Below the pieces are notes generated by a model. It was not told where the DNA came from and did no database searches. It worked only from the letters and a program-made list of their open reading frames with translations. 64,000 nt of DNA, from positions 31,064,001 to 31,128,000 of the forward strand of contig NC_084921.1 of assembly GCF_958298935.1 (NCBI RefSeq), written 5' to 3'. The DNA comes from Phragmites australis (taxonomy: Eukaryota; Streptophyta; Magnoliopsida; Poales; Poaceae). This document shows positions 46,990-60,439 of the stretch, in pieces. The translations under genes and the position numbers were made by a program. Every line of letters begins with the position of its first letter. Position 1 is the first letter of the stretch.

Positions 46990-49678
46990 TCGATCATGCA
47001 AGCTTTAAATTCCATCCATTTAAGTGTGTGACCCGTTAGGTATATGTGTAAACAACCGCTACCAGAAACCCTTTTAAAATTGTAAGTCAATAGTGTCACC
47101 TAGCAGGACATATTGATTCCCGAATGCACATAAAGATCATATCGACTGAACCTTGATATACTCATGCAGGAATCTCTTTATCACACAATACGAGTCAAGC
47201 TCAAGGCGAGATTCGTGCCATCCTTATGATAGCTCAACCATTTACTCGATCAAATAGTGGATTCATCATGATTAACTCTTTAATCATATTGGCATGGTCA
47301 TGCACTTTCTCAATCCAACTACCTCGAGGGGCCCAGAGATATCTCTCCCATTAAGTAGGAGGGGGCAAATTCCATCTTAACCACTCACACCCCACGACAT
47401 GCTTCATAACATACCTGAAAGCAACCTTTATAACTACCCAGTTACAGAGTCCAATAGGTATCCAATTACCTATTGCATGTATTTACATCACTTCTCCATT
47501 CAATTCAAAATGATATATCCATGCCAAAGTACATGCTCAAAATTATGGTGGTACCAGTGCTCCTAGTGCTCGAGCAATAGGTCTACTATCGACAATAGAG
47601 ATCCATTGGACTGAACATATTACAAACCACACATAACTCAGAAACTAATTTTCTGATCCAAGAAATTTCCAATGCGACTTCAAAAGCTATGGTGTACTTA
47701 GCAATAGTTGTAGAGTAGGCAACGGTTCCTGTATGGAACATTTCTAGCTCATCATTCTATCATTTACATAAAACCAGATTTCACACCATGGTTCCTTTCT
47801 TGGTTTGGAATCTAGCATCGATGTAACCATTTACCATGACCTTTTTCTTTCCTTCATAAACCATGGTCACATCCTCGTTCTTATCCAGTACTAGAGGATG
47901 TTTTTTCTGATAACCATCAACATGACTTGTGATTGATATATATCACAACACGCTGAGTCTCGCAAAGACTGACGCTACATGGCATTAGCAAGAAATCTTA
48001 CCTGAAATCGTACATATTGAACTATTTCAATACCTTGTCAATGTGCGTTCTTCGGCTGAATCTCATTGGCCTTTTCCTGGCATTATATTTAGGATATCGT
48101 GCTCATCAGGTGTCACAACACACTGATTCTTGCAAGAGCCAACACAATATGATATTGGCATTAAACCATTATCAGAATCATGCATAATGAAGCACTTCAA
48201 TGTTCAGCCAATATGTGAACTTTGGCCTCCTTTTATCTATCTCTATAGATCTTTATGCCCTATTCATGTTTCCTTTCCCACAACTTCATCTTGAAATAAT
48301 TTCTCAATGAAGATTTGGGAAACTTAATGCATTGTATTGTCATCTCGATCAATAATATGTCATACCTATTTATGAGATTAGATATACAAATGTGTTCCAC
48401 TAGCCTTGTTGTAAACACAAGGTTCTTTCTCACTCTTGATGGAGTCAAACTCTTTTGGTCAACTCATCAAAGTGAAAATTTCAACTCTGACATGCTCGTC
48501 TCATTCCACATAGGGACTTTTGAAGCTTGCATAGCTTCCTAGCATATTTAGGATCATCAAAATCTTTAGGCCATATCACATACATGCCCCAACTTAGGTT
48601 TTCATTAAGGAAAGCCGTTATGACATCACAATATGCAGCGATCGCTAGGATGATCCTGATAAACTTTAGCATTGCGACGAGCAATATATTCCATCATAAT
48701 CAACATTTTGAATTACCATGAAACTTCTCACCACCAATCGTGCTATACAAACGCGCAAATTTCCATAAGTGTTTACCCATTTTCCTTAAAACCCATTTAC
48801 AGTCAACAGTTTTTACACCACTCGGTGTGTCGACCAAGTTCCAAAATTGGTTTTCTCACATGGATTCCAATTTGGATCTCATTGCTCCAAGCCATCTCTC
48901 AGAATCTGATCCCACTATTGCTTCTATATAGTTCTTAGGCTCATTATTGTCCAAAATAATATATCGTGTTGCCCCAAAAGGAAGCATTTATCCTATTTGG
49001 GAGTGATCATGACCTTATCAGACATCATAAGTTTTACATAAGGCTCACAACCCCATATCTTAAGGAAATACAATATAGGACACTTCTCGGTCCATATCTC
49101 ATATGTCATCTCCTTCATAAACATAGATGAAACCCTATTTAATGTGAAAGCAACAATTTGTAGAGCGTATCGCAGAAAGACAATGGTAGATCATATTGGC
49201 TCATCATGCACCGAACAATATCCAACAAAGTACGGTCATCAATTTAGACACCTATTTCATGGAGGCATGTCGTGCGAAGTGAACTGTGAAACAATTCCAC
49301 ATTGCTTTAGATGACCATCAAATCATGGCTCAAGTATTCATCTCCACAATCCAATCGCTGGAATGTAATTATCTTACCTGTATGATTTTGCATCTCATTT
49401 TGAAACTCCTTGAACTTTTGAAGGATTCAGACTTGTGTTGAATACCACTTTTGGCTATAGAGCTCTTCATCTAATAACTCAATCGCTCTTTCTCCTAAAC
49501 CGGTAAAGGTGACTTAGTCAACTTGCCAAGTAAATAAGATTCGTACGTATCAAATGTTTCAAAATCAAATGAATCTAGAAGACCATTTCTATGGAGCTTC
49601 TCTATACGCCTCTCATTCATATGACCCAAGCAACAATGCCAAACAAATGTGGGTCTCTAATCAATGTTGTAGATACAT
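46990..49678 (-). pseudogene. C pol remnant (integrase, RT, RNase H)
   Basis: Read right to left, the blocks are GAG-pre-integrase WHCCLGHMNERRIEKLHRNG (near 49630), integrase pieces (near 49350-49150), RT with AFLNENL and LCKLQKSLCGM (48684-48481) and RNase H ISWIRKLVSEL and SPMDLYC (near 47650). Stops and frameshifts are very frequent, so it is old. Confidence 0.7.
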
Positions 49679-50600
49679 TGTCACATACCAAGACATTAAT
49701 CACATGATTAAGCATGCATAATCATCTTGACATTATGTTTATACGTATTATTTGATAATTTGAGTTTTAAATGTGTTCAAAATACTTGGAGTTGGCCTGG
49801 AGAACTTTAGGAAGACCCTAAATACTTTGGAGAGAAGGAGAAAAGAAAGAAGAATGAAAAGAGAGGAAAGTTTGAAAATTTCAGCAGAAGAACCCTTCTT
49901 GCGGTCTGACCGAGTCTCACCGTGGTCTGACCACCAGGGAGCAATCAACCATTCACGGGAAAATGGTAAGACCCGGCTGATATGTATAAACTTGCTATAT
50001 TATGCCTCTAAGTGCAATGAATGGTTGATTGTTGCATTGAGTGTTTATTTCCGCATGGTGATGTCTTTATGGATTTTGTTGCGTCGAAAAAAAAAGGTAA
50101 GGAACACATTTCGATGACGGTAAATATCAAGGGCTTAATCAATGCGAGGCAGAGGCCTGGTATGTCCCGTACGACGACGGTATGAAAAGTGAATAGTTTA
50201 GCAATAATGTATGAACATCTACCATACGATCGTAGTTATGGTCATCTACCCATGTGACGATTACATGGGGTGTCCCGTAAGGCGATGGTACGGGAAGTGA
50301 ATACGTCGGTAATAACATATGAAATATCGCTTGTGCGACGAGATGCACAAGCACCGCTCATGTGAGAAATAAAAGGTAGTGCGAAGGGTGATGATTGGTA
50401 GTCATTGTTTATATAAATGCTTGTGATCTTGATGTTTGTTGTGTAAGGATACATTCGGGAAAGAAATGTATAGGTAGGGATCGAGCATGCCATCATTTTT
50501 CCTATTGCCAATATGCATGTATTTTTTCGAATCTACGATTTTATAGACCCAAGCAAGTGATATCCGACATAGCAAGAGAGCATGAGTCATAATTTAACCT
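49679..50600 (+). repeat. 5' LTR of D, internally deleted
   Basis: The first 265 bp match the 3' LTR from 57680 (TTTGAGTTTTAAATGTGTTCAAAATACTTGG-type block). A later part (CCCAAGCAAGTGA near 50550) matches 60172. The final third of the LTR and the primer binding site are not found before gag. Confidence 0.65.
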
Positions 50601-53068
50601 TTCCCTCTTTCATCTTATTGCCACATCAGGATGAGAACCCGCCAACATCTTGGAGATCTTCCCAAGGGTTCCAATGAGAACAACTCTCCACCGCCTCCAC
50701 CGTTGAGTATGGTGGATGTTCTCATGCAAATAGAACACAACCATCAAGCTCAGACGGTGCTCCTCGAAGCTCTCGTGCGTAACATGGCCCCTCACGAAGG
50801 AGGTGGAGTCGGACGCTGGGACGACTTCTTAGATTTCCTTAGAACTCAGCTACCCTCGTTCATGCGGGTTGAGGATCTTCTCGATGCTGACCACTAGCTC
50901 TGAACCATCGAGCAGAAGCTTGCGCTTCCCTGGTGTGAGGACCTTGAGAAGGCTCTCTTCGTCGCCCATTAGCTTCAGGGTGCTGCTAGCGCGTGGTGGT
51001 CTAACTTTCTAGCCATGCACGTCACCAACCACCGGGTTCTTGGGCGGAGTTCCATCAAGCCTTCCGTGATTATCATATCCCAAGGGGTCGATGAAGATCA
51101 AGAAGGAGTTTTTGGACCTCAAGTAGGGAGACACGCCTGTCATGGAGTACATGCAGGTGTTCAACAACCTTGCACAATATACGCTGGATGAGGTTAACAC
51201 CGATAAGAAGAAGCAATATTGGTTTGTTAGCGGCCTCTTCTCAAAGATGCAAGATCGGCTATCAACTCACGAGTTAACGGCCACCAGGAGGAGGAGAAGC
51301 GCAAGAGGGTTCTGTCACCTTCCATGTGCATGATCTCTCAACGTATGTGGATGGAGAGTCAACCTCTTCCATCTCACATGTCGGCTTTGACTGCTCCACA
51401 ACCAATGTGGATAGTGTGGCGTCCATCTTTCTCCGTTTTGTAAGGACAACCTCCAAGACCTGCCAGTTCTCTGGGGAGTGTGACAGGTGGCCCCGGTGGC
51501 CCATGTTACAATTGTGGCCGTATTGGTCACTGTGCGCGGGATTGCCCTTTTTCGAAATCAGGAGTCGTGGCGACTGCTCTAAGGCCATCACTGTCAGCTC
51601 AACCCCTTCCCCAAGCTTCCAAGATGGCGCATGTTCCCAAGCATAGACGATTGAACCACACCACCGCCGAGGAAGCTAATGAGGGAGACAACATATTGAT
51701 GGGTATGTTGCTTGTGAATTCTTACCCTACACTTATGCTTTTCAATTCTGGTGCTTCTCATTCATTTGTCAAGGAGAGTTACGCCTTGAGTCACAACATG
51801 ATCACCAAGACCCTACCTACATCTTATCATATTGATGCACCCAGTGCCCAATTGCAAATCAATTGGTTCATCCCTTTGGCAGAGATTCTAATTGAGGAAG
51901 TTCAGTTTTCTGCAAACTTGATTTTGCTTGATACTAAGGGAGTGAATGCCATATTGGGAATGAATTGGCTTGCCAAGAATAAGGCTGTCATTGATTGTGC
52001 TCATAGGACTGTCACTCTTAACGACGTGTCTGGCACTCAAGTCCAATTGAAGCTTAAGGAAGTTAATCATTGCCTTTATGCCCTGAAGGTTATCGCAGTT
52101 AAGGATCTCCTGAACATTCCCGTCGTGTGTGAGTTTCCTGACGTCTTCCTAGAGGAATTGCTAGAAATGCCACCCGATAGAGTAGTGAAATTCTCTATTG
52201 ATCTCTTGCCCAGTACAACCCCGAATTCGAGGAGGTCTTATAAGATACTTCCAAATAAGTTGGTAGAGTTAAACAAGTAGATTAAGGAGTTGCTCTCAAA
52301 GGGTTTCATTCGTTCGAGCTCTTCACCCTAGGGATGCCAACCGTTCTTTGTGAAGAAGAAAGACCAGACTCTGTGGATGTGTGTTGATTACCGTCTGTTG
52401 AACGAGGTCACTATCAAGAACAAATATCCACTTCCCAGAATTGATATTCTGTTCGATCAACTGACCGGTGCTCGGGTTTTCTCCAATATTGACTTGAAGT
52501 TAGGATATCACCAAATAAAGGTCCGGCCGGAGGATATTCCATAGACGGCTTTCTCTACCTGTCACGGACTTTATGAATTCACCATCATGTCCTTCGGCCT
52601 TACCAATGCACCGGCGTTCTCCATATACTTGATGAACACAGTCTTCGTGAATGAGCTTGATAGGTTTGTCATGGTTTTCATCGACGGCATTCTTATATAC
52701 TTCAAGGCTGAAGCGGAACATTCTAAGCATCTCCGTGTTGTTTTTGGCCGACTTTGAGAACATAAACTATATGCCAAGTTCAGTAAGTGCGAGTTCTGGC
52801 TCAAAGAAGTCACTTTTCTAGGGAATGTTTTATCTGAGAATGGTTTTACCGTTGATCCGAGCAAAGTGCAAGAAGTTCTTAATTGGGTTCAATCCAAGAA
52901 TTTCATCGACATCCACAGATTCGCAGGTTATTACTCTCGGTTCATCGAGAACTTCTCCAAGATTACCAAGCTAATGACTGAGTTATTAAAGCAAGGAAGT
53001 GCATTCGAGTGGTCGAGTGAATGTGAGTCAGCTTTCCAAACTTTGAAGAAATTGCTCATGACCACTCC

Positions 53069-54331
53069 TGTCGGAGGATGAACTCCACAAGCGGGGATCC
53101 GGAGGGACACCCTTTGAGATTCGGCTGGGGGGATGATTCTGAATCTACCTCGTACGTGAAATAAATGAGAGTAAATGAGATGCAGACGGGATGAATGATC
53201 GGATGCTGGAGGGAATAAATGCTCAGGGGATTTTAGACAGGTTCGGGCCGCACGGAGCGTAATACCCTACTCCTATGTGTATGCTATAAATGCTCTGGAA
53301 ATGCCTCTCTGAGGATCTCCTGTGTTACAAGGATTTTTGTCTAAGTCTAGAGCTTCGTGTGTCTCGTTCTTCGTCTACTGAGCTTGTTCTGCCTCTGTCG
53401 ACCTCTAGTTCCTTCTTTTTCCTTCCCCGTGGAGCCCGCCCCTTCTTATACCCCGTCGGGGCGGCCTAGCGTGCCCTGAAAGAAGGGCGCGAGTTCCAAG
53501 GCGCCATAAATGGAAAGCAACCATCATGGGCTGCAGTTTGATGTTACCGGGGGGGGGGGGTTGAAAACGCGCCCCCGTCCGGTCCTGTTGTCATCATCCT
53601 GCTTTTCAGCGGGTGCAGCGGGGAGGGCCCACCGGGCAGCCACCGAGCAACCCCGCGTGCCCGCCCGGTCAGAGCAAGCCTGACACAGCAGGGTGGCAGG
53701 TGATATGCCTCGAGCCTTGCGACGATATCCCGAGGCACGCCGGATGACGCGCGTTGGGACCCATCGCATTAAATGTCCCCAAACCTCCCTGCCAGGTGGT
53801 GGCAGGGACTGACAGCAGACGTGGGGGAGTGGTTGGAAGTGACAGGCCATGCTCTCTCTTAAATGCAGCATCGGGCCTCTCACCAATTGACACCTCACCA
53901 CTGAGCCCTTGTGGGGTCCACCGGCAAGGGGCTTCTCAAGTCCTCGGGGAACTTTGGGTGCTCGAGGACTACTGTTCATAGCCCCGATCACTCTCTCCCG
54001 GATATGCCTTTTCTTGGTCCTCGGGGAACTCGGGCCCTCGGGGACCACTGTTCATGGCCCCGAGAGCCCTCTCCCGGAACTTGGCTTCTCGGGTCCTCGG
54101 GGAACTCGGGTACTCGGGGACCACTGTTCATGGCCCCGAGCGCCCTCTCCGGGAACTTGGCTTCTCGGGTCCTCGGGGAACTCGGGGACCACTGTTCATG
54201 GCCTCGAGCACCCTCTCCCGGAACTTGGTCTTCTCGGATCTCGGGGAGAAGTCCCCGAGGGAAGGCGCCACGTGGCACTCTGCTGTCCTGGTCTCGGGAT
54301 TCGGGGACCCCCGGTTCCCATGTCACCGACA
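53069..54331. mobile_element. Solo LTR 1 in D (1263 bp)
   Basis: The ends TGTCGG and CCGACA are inverted and flanked by ACTCC (53064-53068) and AGTCC (54332-54336), a 5 bp duplication with one change. The RT-RNase H host frame (TTPV / LTQPEV) is colinear once it is removed. It contains 76 bp tandem repeats and no protein domain. Confidence 0.85.
53971..54255. repeat. Tandem repeat array of 76, 76 and 68 bp units in solo LTR 1
   Basis: The phrase ACTGTTCATGGCC recurs at 53971, 54047, 54123 and 54191. Each unit also carries CCCTCTCCCGGAACTTGG and GTCCTCGGGGAACTCGGG. The repeats keep several reading frames open and give spurious long frames. Confidence 0.9.
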
Positions 54332-55926
54332 AGTCCCGTTCTTACTCAACCTGAAGTAGACAAGGGTTTTGATGTCTATTGTGATGCTTCCCGCATAGGC
54401 CTCAGGTGTTTCCTCATGCAAGAAGGTCAGGTTATTGCTTATGCCTCCCGCCAGTTGAAACGCCATAAGGAGAACTACCCAACTCATAACTTAGAGATTA
54501 TGGTAATTGTGCATGCTCTAAAGATTGGTGCCACTATCTGCTAGGAAATTTGTGCCGTATCTATACGGATCACAAAAGTGTCAAATACATTTTCACTCAA
54601 GCCGATCTGAATACGAGACAGAGAAGATGGCTCGAGTTAATCAAAGACTATGAGCTAAAAGTCCATTATCATCTCGGCAAGGCGAATGTGGTCACCGATG
54701 CACTGATTCGAAAGGCCCGATGCAATTTCCTTATGGTCAAACCCGAAAATGCCACACTTTGTGACAATTTTTGGAGACTTGGACTCAAAATAGTCCTGGA
54801 GGGATTTCTTGCAAACTTGGAGATCAAATCCACCCTCTTGAATCATATCAAAGAAGCTCAAAGGAATAACAAGGGCATGGCCCGAATTCAAGAGAAAATG
54901 AAGGGAGGCAAGGCCACGTGTTTTTCTGAATATGATCAGGGTGTCCTATGATTTGAGAAGAGACTAGTTGTTCTGACGGTTGAGGAACTAAGGAAGAAGA
55001 TTCTAGATGAAGCTCATGATTGTTTGCTATCCATTCATCCGGGAAGTACCAAGATATACCAAGACCTTAAGCCAAGATTCTGGTGGACTCGCATGAAGCG
55101 AGAAATCGCTCGGTATGTTACCGAGTGTGAGATCTGCTAAAGAGTAAAGGCTAAACATCTTAAGCCGGCTGGTACGCTCCAACCATTGCATATTCCCTCC
55201 TGAAAGTGAGAGGAGATCGAAATGGACTTCATTACTAGATTGTCGAAGACCTCTCAAGGGTATGGCTCGGTTTGGGTCATCGTGGACTGCCTCACAAAGT
55301 CAGTACATTTCCTACCGGTGAAGACTTGATACAGTGCCAAGGACTATGCCGAGTTGTATCTCACTCAAATTGTTTGCCTTCATAGGATTCCAAAGAAGAT
55401 CATCTCCAATCGATGCACTCAGTTCACTTCTCAATTCTGGATGAACCTTCATGAAGCCATGGGAACCGAGCTCTTCCATAACACCGCTTACCACCCTCAG
55501 ACCGATAGTCAAACCGAGAGGGTGAATCAGATTCTAAAAGGTATGTTGCGGGCTTGTGTTCTCACATATTGGAAGAAGTGGAAGATTTACTTACCATTTG
55601 TAGAGTTCTCCTACAACAATAGGTACCAATAGAGTATTGAAACATCGTCGTTTGAGGCTCACTATGGCCGAAGTTGCTGAACGCCGTTGAATTGGTCCGA
55701 ATCCGGCGAAAGGGCTTTTCTAGGCCCGAATTTGGTCAAAGAGATAGAAGAGCATGTTCTGGCTATTCGCAAGTGTCTCCTCATAGCTCAATCCCGATAG
55801 AAGATCTATACGGACTGCTACCGATGAGAACTTGTATTTGATATTGGGGACTTTGTATATCGCAAGGTATCGCCTCTCAAAGGGGATCGACACTTTCAAG
55901 TCCGAGGGAAGTTGGCGCCTTGTTAT

Positions 55927-56906
55927 TGTTGGGGGAAAATAAACCAGCATGAGGATAATGGATGAAGATTACTATCCAAGTCCCTCCGGAGCCTCGATCT
56001 TCGGACCCTCAGCTAAAAGCTTGACCTTCGAAGGCATCAGTCTCGTTCGTGCCACCTCTTCGTACATACGAAGCCTTCCCATGACTCAGAACCCATGCCT
56101 GGCCCCTCCGAGGCCTTTGGCCTTTGAACTCTCAACAGCAGGCCTGAACCCCGGAGATTGTGGACCCCTACGGGCCACCCCACTGACACCCGGGCGGCTT
56201 TCCGAAGCCTCGGCCTCCCGAAGGCTCAGCCTTCTGGAGTCCTTCCTACCGAAGCATTCACCTCCTGGAGCCATCCCTTCCGATGCCCCCATCTCCAGCT
56301 GCTCGGGCTGGCTTCCCGGAGGCTACAGGGTGAGTCATCAGGCCTCAGGAAAGATCTACCGAAAGGGGAGCACCGGTCATGCTTTGCCTACAAGAAAGTG
56401 ACCGGCATTAAATGCCTAGGCTAGTGGACACCGCTCTGACACTCCGGTGTAATGGAGGCTATCCTGACACCCCTGACAGTGCGGCACCGAGCCGCAATTG
56501 GCGACCGGCTCACCCCCTTTAGGGGGCAGGTACCACGATAGTTACTATGGTGGATATTTATCTCCCAGATAGGGTAGAAAGTAGTTATCCGGGATAAAGC
56601 TTAGTAATTCGGTTAAATCCCAGATATTTGTACATTATGATAACTTGTACGCCAAGCTACGCACAACCCTATAAATAAGAGCCATGGTCGCCTGGGCTAG
56701 AGGACATGAGCTAGAGGGCAGAAAGACACAGAGGTGACAAAAACACCAAATCACGCTGTGATACTCCCCCAGATTGACCCATTTTTTCTACCATCAATAC
56801 ATTCGTAGTGTTCCTTCCTCTTCAACTTCGTCTCCAAGCTTGAGTCTCCTCCTTAGAAGAAACTCTCGCCATACTTGCTGGGGCAAGATGAACTCTTACT
56901 CCAACA
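55927..56906 (+). mobile_element. Solo LTR 2 in D (980 bp)
   Basis: The ends TGTTGGGGG and CTCCAACA are flanked by perfect GTTAT duplications (55922-55926, 56907-56911). A TATA box (CCTATAAATAAGAG near 56669) gives the orientation. The D integrase frame resumes as YVGTFQIIAW right after it. Confidence 0.9.
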
Positions 56907-57666
56907 GTTATGTAGGGACTTTCCAAATCATTGCTTGGCGTGGAGAGATAGCCTACCAATTGGATTTACCTTTGTCCCTCTCCGCCATTCACAATGTGTT
57001 TCATGTCTCACAGTTGAAGAAATGCCTTCGAGTTCCAACCGAAGTCAGCGATGTTGCTAATCAAGAATTGCAACCGGATCTCTCATATTGTGAGCGACCA
57101 ATTCGAATCTTAGATGAAACAGAATGCAAGATTCGATGACATTCCACAAAATTCATAAAGGTGCAGTGGAGAAACCACACCGAAGATGAGGCGACTTGGG
57201 ACTGTGAGGATAAAATCCACTTCGAATATCCCGAACTTTTTGAGAACATGTAAATATCATTGTAATTTTGCATATTAGAGCATCTCACATGTCTATGATC
57301 ATCACCATGTTGAATGAAAAGTTTTTTCCCAAAAGATTGCATTTAGAAACCTTTCAAACCGGGAGAAGATACTCATGGCGGTCTGACCGCTGTTGGTATG
57401 TCGATCTGACAGTCTGAGTCATTTAGAGCCAAAAACTCTCTGTATAGATTTTGGTCCAACAACCATTTTCACGGTGTAACTGAGCTGCGGTCTGATCAAG
57501 CCTAACTGCGATCTGACCACCAGCTCTTGTGAAGGGCCAATAGTTGTCTTTCCATTCCGTCAATGGATTTCGACGAAGTTCGTTTCCATTTATGGAAAAA
57601 TCTTTCCCGTTCCACCACTGTCACTTTATCCCTTAGTTTGCCGAATCTCGGAACGAGATTCTTTTT

Positions 57667-57677
57667 AAGGGGGGAGG
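57667..57677 (+). other. Polypurine tract of D
   Basis: AAGGGGGGAGG lies two bases before the 3' LTR start TGTCACATC. Confidence 0.8.
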
Positions 57678-58014
57678 TTTGTCACATCTCAAGACGCTAA
57701 TCGCATGATTAAGCATGTATAATCATCATGACATGATGTTTATATTTATTCGTCTGATAATTTGAGTTTTAAATGTGTTCAAAATACTTGGAGTTGGCCT
57801 GAAGTTATTTAGGAAGACCGTAAATACTTTGGAGAGATGGAGAAAAGAAAAAAGAATGAAAAGAGGGAAACGTTAGAAATTTTAGCAGAAGAACCCTTCT
57901 CGCGGTCTAATTGGGTCTCATCACGGTTTGACCACCAGGGAGTAGCCACGTGGGCTTGCCATGTGGGTATTCCACGGTTTGACCGATGCCCCTCGTGGTC
58001 TAACCGCCAGAGCA

Positions 58015-59253
58015 TGTAGTGAACATGTCCTTAGAAAGATTATAGTGGAACATCTTTAAAGTATGTATGTGATTTTGGTGATTAATGGTAACATAGTTAA
58101 TGGGACTAACATGTTTGTCAAGTATATGCTTTAGTAGGTCTCATGGATGCAACAAAAAAGAAGTCATCGAATTCGGAATAAAGAGAGAAATAAATTAGAC
58201 TTGTTCCATGAATTTCGATGTTATCAAATGGGATGGATTTCTATATAATCTTGTAGATCTCTTCACAAGCTTTCCATAGATCCCAAGATCATCAAAATCA
58301 GAGTTCAGAGTGAAATGTTATGCCCAAAATACATAACGTTGTTCTACTGAAATTTGTGTGACCGAATAATCCGGTGCTCACATCAAAATTAGTCTGGTGC
58401 TACACTAGATAATCCGGTGAGAACAATAAAAAACAGTTTGGTATTCACATAAAGTTTGAAGCGGAGTCTTTTGCCTCCCATTTGAAGGTGCTACAGTCTA
58501 GAGAATCCCATATACACTTGAGAAGACACCCAAGCCACCAAATTGCTTAAAGTGTTCATCCAAGGCAATTTAGCACATCATTAGAGAGTGATTAGTGCTA
58601 TTAGGCATAGAGAGAAGTGTTGCTAGTTGCTGCAACCTACATAGTGGATAAAGGAATCATCCAACCGTGTACCGAGAGGTACGCCGGTGCCTTGGAATCT
58701 TTGTGACTCGCCGGTAACTTGTTGACCCTCCGACTTGGTGTGAAGTGGCGACAAGAAGATTGTGCGGAGATGTGGAGACCCTTGTCTTTATGACTAAAGC
58801 TCCAAAGTGAAGACGTCGTGTAAGTGACTGGAAGAGAGGTTAGTGGTGAGACCCCGTCTTGGTGGCTTGATGGCTCATCTTACTTGAGATCTTGTCTTGG
58901 TGACTTGGTAGCTCAAGAGCTGTGACCAGAAGAGACTTGGTGACCGGGAACATATCCTTTGTGGAGCTCCAACGTGGACTAGGGGTGACTCATGTGCCAT
59001 CGATACCACGAGATAAAAATTCTTTGTGCCAAGTTTGTCTCTCTACCTTATTTACGTTTCTGCATTTGTATACTTTTAATTTACCTTTCTAGAGTAGGTT
59101 GCAATCCTCTTAAGCGGTAGAGTAGACACACTAGATAAACCTAGAGCACATTTAGATAGAAATTGAGATACATTTATCTTGTGAAGTTTTTGGAGCCATT
59201 AGTTTTTAAGTGTCCTAATTCATCCCCCTCTTAGGACGTCACCGTTCCTCACA
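58015..59253 (+). mobile_element. Solo LTR 3, SIRE/Maximus copia type (1239 bp)
   Basis: The ends TGTAGTGAAC and GTTCCTCACA are flanked by GAGCA (58010-58014) and GTGCA (59254-59258), with one mismatch. The right end, read on minus, resembles the LTR end of element F (GAACG...GGTGAC...AGAGGGGG.TGAAT), so it belongs to a related family. Confidence 0.65.
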
Positions 59254-60439
59254 GTGCAACAAAGGTGCCCTTTAAGTGGTCGACTGGTCTCTCTCTCTCC
59301 CTCCCTCTCTCATTTCACTCTCTCCCTCCCTAAACCCTAGAGAGAGAAGGTGAGATCCACTCGACACGTTTGACTACCGAAAATCGACGGTGGGAACTCT
59401 CCCGAGCTCCCCGAAGGACTTCCCTGAGCTTCTTCCCCCTTTCCTCCCCGCCGGAGGGGTTTCCTCGCTGTTTCTTCCTCTGTGAGTTCATTAACCTCCG
59501 CGAGTCCAATCGATGGATCGAAGCTTCCCCTGAGGATTCTGATCCAATATAAAGTTTCTCTACACCAAGGCAAACATCCCCCTACCATTTTTCTGTCGTT
59601 TCCTAGCCCTAAGCGATCGCCGTTTTGATTTTCTTTGTGAAACCATAGTGAATACTAGGTCTAGATCTCATTTTTGGCATTTTACGTATTAAAATTGCAT
59701 GTCATTTGAACAATCATATAATACGTCCCTTAGTCCTATGTAGTACTTGGGTGCCCTTCATCGTCGAAGGTTTCGCTGGAGTCCTCATCGGCGACCCTGT
59801 GAAGGTCTAGCGGTCTGACCGCCACTAGGGTCAGTCTGACCACTAGTAGGTTGGTTCCAAATATCTGAATTTAGGAGTAAGACCGCTATTAGGGCCGGTT
59901 TGACCGCCACCATGCCTTCGGTCTGACTGCCAGGGCCCAAAACACTCTGTACACTCGTGGTCTGACCGCCAGTCATTCAAGGCTATGTGTAATTAGGTCA
60001 CCTTGTCCGGGGTTTCAAACTTTGAAACCCTAATCATATGGTGGTCTTTTGCAAATGTTTTCAAAACACGATGCTCTAGTATTATCCAAGCATGCATCAT
60101 TTACATATGTTTCCATCATTCATTCGTTTATGCCATGCATTCTTAATTTGTTTAGAGAGCATTGCGAAGATAGCCCAAGCAAGTGAAGGTGATGCCATGC
60201 TACCGGAGTTTTGTGAGTGTTGTGTGGGCAATATCATGCAACCGTCAGAGAAGCAAGGCAAACATTTAAGCATATTACACCTTGTTTGCATTGAATGGAG
60301 TCTAAATTGATAAGTTATCGCTTATGTATATTTGCATGGTTAGCAAGTCGATGTCGGGCTTATATGGGTAGATCCTATATTGATTTGCATTACCTCTATC
60401 TTGAGTTGTTGATTATCCATATCTTTATAGCCTTGATCA

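Larger units (their letters stand above)
46150..49678 (-). mobile_element. Ty1/copia element C, left part (inserted in B)
   Basis: The 3' LTR (46150-46969), the polypurine tract and decayed pol on minus reach 49678, where gypsy D is inserted. C continues at 62648. Its 5' LTR is beyond the window. The host target side reads GAAAG at 46145-46149. Confidence 0.75.
50631..57252 (+). pseudogene. D gag-pol polyprotein, heavily mutated
   Basis: The frame starts MRTRQHLGDLPKGSN at 50631 and has many stops. It includes a CCHC knuckle (CYNCGRIGHCARDC near 51500) and a protease with FNSGAS, where Asn replaces the catalytic Asp (codon 51744-51746). Reverse transcriptase has FIDG in place of FIDD (Gly codon 52686-52688). 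RNase H has YCDAS (near 54383), split from RT by a solo LTR. The integrase has SNRC in place of SDRG (codon 55408-55410). A second solo LTR interrupts the integrase C-terminal region at 55927. The chromodomain-like tail ends at 57250-57252. Three of the enzymes have lost active-site acids, so the element is inactive. Confidence 0.85.

Noticed and set aside
50558..50574. TGATATCCGACATAGC as a degenerate primer binding site for element D
   Set aside because: The surrounding CCCAAGCAAGTGA block also occurs inside the 3' LTR near 60172, so it is LTR sequence and not the LTR boundary.
53971..54255. CRISPR-like array
   Set aside because: The units are contiguous tandem repeats without distinct spacers, in a plant LTR.
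53909..54544. 211-residue open frame across solo LTR 1 into RNase H
   Set aside because: The first two thirds is translation of the 76 bp tandem repeat; only the C-terminal part is real RNase H of element D.
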